Assembly (NCBI GenBank): GCA_025964065.1
Contig: JAOPZO010000132.1
Location: forward strand, 1-9,563
From: Solirubrobacterales bacterium
Lineage (GTDB): Bacteria; Actinomycetota; Thermoleophilia; Solirubrobacterales; Solirubrobacteraceae
Direction of reading: 5' to 3'
DNA length: 9,563 bases
A program made the position numbers and the translations under genes. Shown piece by piece: positions 6,258-9,563 of the stretch. Below the pieces are notes generated by a model. The model did not search any database, had not been told where the DNA came from, and saw only the letters and a list, made by a program, of their open reading frames with translations. Each line of letters begins with the position of its first letter. Within the stretch, counting starts at the first letter, position 1.

Positions 6258-7372
6258 GCGGATGCCTCCTGGGTCTGCTTGGCGCGCTCGTGGACGATCG
6301 CGCCGTCGCGGGTGACCGCGGCGCCGGCGATGATCTCGTCGTCCCAGTCGAGGGCGAGGGCGCCGTCCTCGCCGAGCATGAGCTCGATGAGCGAGGAGAC
6401 GTTGCGGGCGTAGAGCTGGCTCGAGTGCTCGGGCATGTCGGCCGGCAGGTTGAGCGGAGAGACGATCGTCACGTCGTGCTCGACCGTGGTCTGGCCGGGG
6501 GTCGTGAGCTCGCAGTTGCCGCCCGTCTCCCCCGCGAGGTCGACGATGACCGAGCCGGGCTTCATGCCCTCGACCGCGGCGGCGGTCACGAGGCGCGGCG
6601 CGGCGCGGCCCGGGACCAGGGCGGTGGTGATGACGACGTCGAAGCCCTTCGTGGCCTCGGTGAGCGCGGCTTGCTGCTGCTCGCGCTCCTCCGCGGTGAG
6701 CTCGCGGGCGTAGCCGCCCTCACCCGAGGCGTCGATGCCGAGGTCCAGCCACTTCGCCCCCAGGGACTCGACCTGCTCGGCGGTCTCGGGCCGGACGTCG
6801 TAGCCCGTGGTCTGCGCTCCGAGGCGGCGGGCGGTCGCGAGGGCCTGGAGGCCCGCGACGCCGATGCCGAGCACGAGGACCTTCGCCGGCGGGATCGTGC
6901 CCGCGGCCGTCATCAGCATCGGGAAGAACCGCGTCGAGTGCTCGGCGGCGGTCAGGACCGCCTTGTAGCCCATGACGTTCGACTGGCTCGAGAGCGCGTC
7001 CATCGCCTGCGCACGCGAGATGCGCGGGATGGCCTCCATCGCGAAGGCGGTCGTGCCCTTGTCGCGGAGCGCGGGGATCGTCTCGCCCTTCGTGAGCGGC
7101 GCGAGGAACCCGACGAGGATCGAGCCCGAGGACAGGCGGGCGATCTCGGAGGGGTCGGGCGGTGCGACCTTGACGACGACGTCGGCCCCCCACGGATCGC
7201 CGAGCTCCGCCCCGGCGGCCGCATACAGGCCGTCCGGGATCAGGGCCAGCTCACCGGCACCGGGCTCGACGACCACGTCGACGCCCTTGGCCTTGAGCTT
7301 CTTGACGACTTCCGGGACGAGCGCGACGCGGCGCTCGCCAGGGGAGGTCTCCTTCGGGACTCCGAGGCGCAT
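6254..7372 (-). CDS. pntAa: NAD(P) transhydrogenase subunit alpha part 1 (NAD-binding)
   Basis: Soluble NAD(H)-binding domain I of transhydrogenase, related to alanine dehydrogenase. 372 residues, similar to the R. rubrum subunit (about 384). N-terminus MRLGVPKETSPGERRVALVP is the family signature. The RQD loop is intact (R117, Q122, D125, with the same spacing as R. rubrum R127/Q132/D135), followed by SSQSNVMGYKAV (128-139). The nucleotide site is GIGVAG at 169-174 with D192 in GYDVR binding the NAD ribose. The longer reading from a GTG at 7477 is rejected because the added residues are unlike the family. No Shine-Dalgarno is present before the ATG at 7372, but a TAGCTT -10-like element lies 11 nt upstream. 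First gene of the pntAa-pntAb-pntB-SMP-30 operon, divergent from the collagen-like gene. Confidence 0.96.
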   Translation of the reverse strand: MRLGVPKETSPGERRVALVPEVVKKLKAKGVDVVVEPGAGELALIPDGLYAAAGAELGDPWGADVVVKVAPPDPSEIARLSSGSILVGFLAPLTKGETIPALRDKGTTAFAMEAIPRISRAQAMDALSSQSNVMGYKAVLTAAEHSTRFFPMLMTAAGTIPPAKVLVLGIGVAGLQALATARRLGAQTTGYDVRPETAEQVESLGAKWLDLGIDASGEGGYARELTAEEREQQQAALTEATKGFDVVITTALVPGRAAPRLVTAAAVEGMKPGSVIVDLAGETGGNCELTTPGQTTVEHDVTIVSPLNLPADMPEHSSQLYARNVSSLIELMLGEDGALALDWDDEIIAGAAVTRDGAIVHERAKQTQEASA

Positions 7373-7383
7373 GAAGGCGCCGG

Positions 7384-7389
7384 AAGCTA
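7384..7389 (-). promoter_or_regulatory. Putative -10 element of the pnt operon (TAGCTT)
   Basis: On the minus strand TAGCTT (TANNNT) lies 11 nt before the pntAa ATG, giving a predicted 5' leader of only a few bases. No clear -35 is found at 16-18 bp spacing. The lack of a ribosome site at pntAa, against good ones at pntAb and pntB, supports near-leaderless expression of the first gene. Confidence 0.4.
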
Positions 7390-7434
7390 TCCGATCGGCG
7401 GGGCGAGCGACTGGACGCGGTGTCAGGAAAGTGC

Positions 7435-7459
7435 TGGACGTCCACTGGTTCACGACGTC
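7435..7459. repeat. Paired GACGTC palindromes in the divergent intergenic region
   Basis: The perfect 10-bp palindrome TGGACGTCCA (7435-7444) contains GACGTC at 7437-7442, and a second GACGTC is at 7454-7459, 17 nt further. This lies between the pnt promoter and the promoter of the collagen-like gene and is a candidate operator pair. Function is unproven, and 6-mers of this composition are not rare here. Confidence 0.25.
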
Positions 7460-7468
7460 AATCCATAT

Positions 7469-7497
7469 GTGACACACACGTGGTCACGGGGTACGTT
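7469..7497 (+). promoter_or_regulatory. Putative sigma70-type promoter of the collagen-like gene
   Basis: GTGACA (7469-7474, one mismatch to TTGACA) is followed by exactly 17 nt and TACGTT (7492-7497, TANNNT). Transcription would start near 7504 and leave a leader of about 86 nt. The spacer holds an inverted repeat GTGAC (7469-7473) / GTCAC (7483-7487) and a CACGTG at 7477-7482, so a dimeric regulator could bind over the -35. This is the best -35/-10 pair seen by eye in the window. Confidence 0.5.
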
Positions 7498-7506
7498 CGC
7501 GGCACA

Positions 7507-7546
7507 CGGACCATCCGAATCGGGTCCGGGGCCGCCGGGGGGCGGC
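7507..7546 (+). promoter_or_regulatory. Structured 5' leader of the collagen-like gene: two hairpins
   Basis: Two stem-loops follow each other in the predicted leader: CGGACC (7507-7512) with GGTCCG (7523-7528), loop 10 nt; and GCCGCC (7531-7536) with GGCGGC (7541-7546), loop GGGG. The second is followed by CTCTT-like pyrimidines, not a T-run. They may stabilise the mRNA or act as an attenuator. No known riboswitch family is recognised. Confidence 0.35.
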
Positions 7547-7589
7547 TCTTCCATTCGCGCAGACGTTGCGCCACAAGGCAGGGGAGAAC

Positions 7590-9125
7590 ATGAATCACAA
7601 CCACCTCGGGAAGGGGTTGGCCGCCGGCGCCGCACTCGCGGCGCTGGCCGCATCCGCACCCGCGTCGGCCGCAGCGACGCCGGCCTTCACGTGCCGCGCG
7701 AGCGCGGCGTACCTCGAGCTCTCGGGCGCCACGCGCGCCGAGCCGCTCGTGGCCAATGGCATCACCGACGGCACGAACCCGGACCGCGCGGCGTGCGCGG
7801 ACGACAGCGGCCTCATCGAGGCCGACGTCAAGATCCCGCCGGGCCCCGTCACGAGCCCGCAGATCCAGCTCCTCGGGCTGTTCGCCAAGACGGGGATCGA
7901 CCCGGACGGCGGTCAGACCGCGGCGCAGACGGCGTCGGCCGAGGCCGGCGTCGCGCGCCCCGTGCGCATCGACCTCGGGGAGCTCCTCGTGACCGCTGAC
8001 GTGGTCGAGGCGCAGACCTCCGCGAGCTGCGTCGGCGGCGTGCCGACGTTCACGAGCGACGGCGACGTCGTCAACCTCCGGATCAACGGCACGCCGGTCA
8101 CCGGCCCGCTCAACGACTCCCGGGTCATCGAGATCCCCGCGCTCGCGAAGATCTCGCTGAACCAGGTCGTGCAGGATGACGCGGGCGACGTCCGCGGCAT
8201 CGAGCGCCGCGCGCTGCAGGTCGACCTGCTGAACCTCCCCGGCCTGCCGCCGGTCGCCCGCGCGGTGGTCGGCGAGGCGAAGTCCGGCAGCACGGGCGCG
8301 GTCTGCGCCCCGACGCCGACGGGCCCCACCGGCCCGACGGGGTCCACGGGTGAGACCGGCGCCACGGGCTCGACCGGCGCCACGGGGGCGACCGGGGACA
8401 CGGGGGCGACCGGGGACACCGGCGCGACCGGTCCGGCCGGTCCGACGGGGCCCGCCGGCCCGACCGGGGAGAGCGGCGCGACCGGCCCGACCGGGGAGAC
8501 CGGCGCGACCGGCCCGGCCGGCGCGAGCGGCCCGACCGGCGCGACCGGCCAGGACGGGACCGACGGCACGAACGGGAAGGACGGCACGAACGGCAAGGAC
8601 GGCACGAACGGCAAGGACGGCAAGGACGGGAAGGACGGTGTCGGCACCCCCGGCCCGGCCGGCCCGGCGGGTCCCGCCGGCGCGACCGGCCCAGCCGGTA
8701 GCTCCGCCCGGGTCGGCAGCGTCGTCCAGGCGTCCTCCATCCCGCTGAACCAGCGCCTCCTGCGGATCGACTCCCGCAGCCTGCGCCTCGGCAAGAGCGG
8801 CCTGAACTCGCAGCGGATGCGCGTGAAGGTCTACTGCAAGCCCGTCGCCGCGACGTCCTGCGCCGGGACGCTCAAGGTCCGTTCGGCGGAGAAGGTCAAG
8901 TCCGGCCTCACGAAGTCCGCCGCGATCAAGCGCGTCACGTTCGGCTCGGCCGAGATCCAGCTCCCGCGCCGTGCGGTGGGCTACGTGAAGCTCCCGGTCG
9001 AGCGGCCGAAGCAGCAGCTGCTCAACCAGAAGCTCAAGTCCCTGAAGGTCGTCATCTCGGCGACCGTCATCGATGGCACCGGCAAGCGCCAGGTCATCGA
9101 GCGCACGGTCACCCTGCGCGGCTGA
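7590..9125 (+). CDS. Secreted collagen-like (Gly-X-Y) repeat protein
   Basis: 511 residues. A Sec signal peptide is clear: K8, hydrophobic core about 10-23, AxA-type cleavage near A25-S26-A27. Residues about 30-240 form an extracellular beta-rich domain with four cysteines (C35, C69, C147, C239). Its pattern (VEAQTSASCVGG, PALAKISLNQVVQ, ALQVDLL, VVGEAK) resembles choice-of-anchor P-type actinobacterial domains. Residues 245-372 are collagen-like: 35 uninterrupted Gly-X-Y triplets, a GVGTP break (350-354), then 6 more. Residues 373-511 form a beta module with C416/C424 (VYCKPVAATSCAGTLKV) like modules common at the ends of exported Thermoleophilia proteins. No C-terminal membrane helix or LPXTG sorting signal, so it is released or held non-covalently. 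ATG at 7590 is chosen because AGGGGAG lies just upstream and the signal peptide then starts normally; a TTG at 7566 would add eight residues. Function unknown; a trimeric surface or extracellular fibre is likely. Confidence 0.9.
   Translation: MNHNHLGKGLAAGAALAALAASAPASAAATPAFTCRASAAYLELSGATRAEPLVANGITDGTNPDRAACADDSGLIEADVKIPPGPVTSPQIQLLGLFAKTGIDPDGGQTAAQTASAEAGVARPVRIDLGELLVTADVVEAQTSASCVGGVPTFTSDGDVVNLRINGTPVTGPLNDSRVIEIPALAKISLNQVVQDDAGDVRGIERRALQVDLLNLPGLPPVARAVVGEAKSGSTGAVCAPTPTGPTGPTGSTGETGATGSTGATGATGDTGATGDTGATGPAGPTGPAGPTGESGATGPTGETGATGPAGASGPTGATGQDGTDGTNGKDGTNGKDGTNGKDGKDGKDGVGTPGPAGPAGPAGATGPAGSSARVGSVVQASSIPLNQRLLRIDSRSLRLGKSGLNSQRMRVKVYCKPVAATSCAGTLKVRSAEKVKSGLTKSAAIKRVTFGSAEIQLPRRAVGYVKLPVERPKQQLLNQKLKSLKVVISATVIDGTGKRQVIERTVTLRG
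8322..8705 (+). repeat. Collagen-like Gly-X-Y coding repeat, 41 triplets in three blocks
   Basis: Nine-base periodic GGN-NNN-NNN coding. Block one (8322-8546) has X = P/A/S/E/D and Y mostly Thr or Ala. Block two (8547-8636) is rich in Asp, Asn and Lys (QD, TD, TN, KD). A five-residue GVGTP break follows (8637-8651), and block three (8652-8705) is GPA-rich. In an organism without prolyl hydroxylase, Thr in Y and Asp/Lys pairs can stabilise the triple helix. The repeat is imperfect at DNA level, so slippage would change the length by whole triplets. Confidence 0.88.
8565..8618 (+). repeat. 18-bp tandem repeat, three copies (GTNGKD)
   Basis: Three 18-bp units (8565-8582, 8583-8600, 8601-8618), each coding Gly-Thr-Asn-Gly-Lys-Asp. 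Units two and three are identical and unit one differs by one silent base (GGG for GGC). Two further 9-bp GKD units follow to 8636. This is the most homogeneous part of the collagen region and probably the most recently duplicated. Confidence 0.8.
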
Positions 9126-9139
9126 TCCCCCCGGCGCCG

Positions 9140-9172
9140 GGGCCCGGCGGAGCAGCACGCTCCGCCGGGCCC
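9140..9172. terminator. Strong bidirectional hairpin terminator between convergent genes
   Basis: A perfect 13-bp G+C-rich stem (9140-9152 pairing with 9160-9172; arms begin GGGCCCGGCGG and end CCGCCGGGCCC) with a 7-nt loop CAGCACG. It starts 15 nt after the collagen-like stop and ends 10 nt before the stop of the convergent gene. No T-run follows, which is common for actinobacterial terminators. A self-complementary 14-mer CCCCGGCGCCGGGG at 9129-9142 overlaps its left arm and could form an alternative structure. Confidence 0.75.
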
Positions 9173-9182
9173 TGCCGGAACC

Positions 9183-9563
9183 TCAACCCAGGCAGCGGCC
9201 GGCGCGCAGCGCAGCGCGCCGCGCCGCGCCCAGGCGGGAGCCCGAGGACGCCGCCCGCGCCCTCGTGGTGCGGGGCAGCACCGGGAACGGGCGCTTCGCG
9301 AAGGCCGTCAGCGCCTGCGCGGTCACCCACACGGGCGTCTGACGCGAGGTGCGCGAGTACTGCACCGAGCCGTCCGGGGCCGTGAGCGACTGCAGGTAGC
9401 CGAGCGGCGTGCGCGAGCCGTCACGCCGCACGCCGGACACGTCGCGGCCCGCCGCGACCAGGCCCTGCACCGCCCAGGCGGTCGACTGGCTGTTCGAGCT
9501 CCCGCCCGGGGAGAGCGGGAAGCCGCCGTCGGCGTTCTGCCGGCGGGCGAGGAAGCGCGCGCC
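9183..9563 (-). CDS. Prenyltransferase/squalene-oxidase-repeat protein, C-terminal part (5' end outside)
   Basis: 126 C-terminal residues are in the window; the start lies beyond the right edge. The visible N-terminal part reads FLARRQNADGGFPL, then SSNSQSTAWAVQGLVAAGRD, then LGYLQSLTAPDGSVQYSR and TPVWVTAQALTAFA. These are QxxDGGF-type repeats and paired helices of the alpha/alpha-toroid fold shared by squalene-hopene cyclases, prenyltransferases and cobalamin-binding intrinsic-factor-like proteins. The last 25 or so residues are Arg/Ala-rich with no membrane helix. The catalytic DXDD motif of a true cyclase, if present, would be outside the window, so catalysis cannot be judged. An exported binding protein of this fold is equally possible. 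TGA stop at 9185-9183, facing the collagen-like gene across a shared terminator. Confidence 0.8.
   Translation of the reverse strand, partial: GARFLARRQNADGGFPLSPGGSSNSQSTAWAVQGLVAAGRDVSGVRRDGSRTPLGYLQSLTAPDGSVQYSRTSRQTPVWVTAQALTAFAKRPFPVLPRTTRARAASSGSRLGAARRAALRAGRCLG

Noticed and set aside
7373..7477. N-terminal extension of pntAa from a GTG at 7477
   Set aside because: The 35 extra residues are unlike the family, whereas MRLGVPKE at 7372 is the normal N-terminus. The extension would also span the promoter-like region.
7468..7487. CRP-type site (TGTGA-N6-TCACA) upstream of the collagen-like gene
   Set aside because: TGTGA is present but the right half is GTCAC at the wrong spacing, so only a general inverted repeat is reported.
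7566..7589. TTG start eight codons upstream of the collagen-like gene start
   Set aside because: The ATG at 7590 has AGGGGAG directly upstream and gives a regular signal peptide.
8322..8705. Possible CRISPR or non-coding repeat array
   Set aside because: Periodicity is 9 and 18 bp in coding frame with Gly at every third codon and no spacers; it is a collagen-like coding repeat.
7458..9158. Minus-strand frames opposite the collagen-like gene, including a Pro/Val-rich VAPVGP repeat frame (7913-8794)
   Set aside because: The repeats are the antisense reading of the Gly-X-Y codons; the plus strand has a signal peptide, ribosome site, promoter and terminator.

Overview
The very high G+C content, GTG starts, leaderless-looking promoters and gene families point to an actinomycete (Actinomycetota). 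The prenyltransferase-repeat protein at the right edge and the Cys-containing C-terminal module of the collagen-like protein are features I associate with the class Thermoleophilia (Solirubrobacterales and relatives). That placement is an inference from family resemblance, not a measured assignment.

Layout. Bases 1-1598 (minus) hold almost all of an FAD-dependent glycerol-3-phosphate dehydrogenase (glpD), whose last codons lie beyond the left edge. A 66-bp divergent region follows. Bases 1665-3692 (plus) hold an extended short-chain dehydrogenase of the MupV/fatty-acyl-reductase-like type and a class I mannose-6-phosphate isomerase (manA). Bases 3689-7372 (minus) form a tight four-gene operon, pntAa-pntAb-pntB plus an SMP-30/gluconolactonase-like gene, each junction being a 4-bp start/stop overlap. 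manA and the SMP-30 gene meet tail to tail and share one CTAG for both stop codons. After a 217-bp divergent promoter region, bases 7590-9125 (plus) encode a secreted three-part protein with a central collagen-like Gly-X-Y domain. A strong hairpin terminator separates it from the convergent 3' end of a prenyltransferase/squalene-oxidase-repeat gene that runs off the right edge.

How the parts fit. The core is central carbon and redox metabolism. GlpD passes glycerol-3-phosphate electrons to the respiratory chain. ManA links fructose-6-phosphate to mannose donors. The three-subunit transhydrogenase uses the proton gradient to make NADPH from NADH. The SMP-30 protein probably hydrolyses a sugar lactone and appears translationally coupled to the transhydrogenase. 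The right end switches to cell-envelope or secreted proteins.

Most distinctive points: the collagen-like protein with its ordered Thr-rich, Asp/Lys-rich and Pro/Ala-rich blocks; the lactonase built into the pnt operon; and a repeated GTAGNNTGC box just before three start codons, in one case using the stop codon of the upstream gene as part of a -10 element. I see no tRNA, rRNA, CRISPR array, insertion sequence or phage gene.
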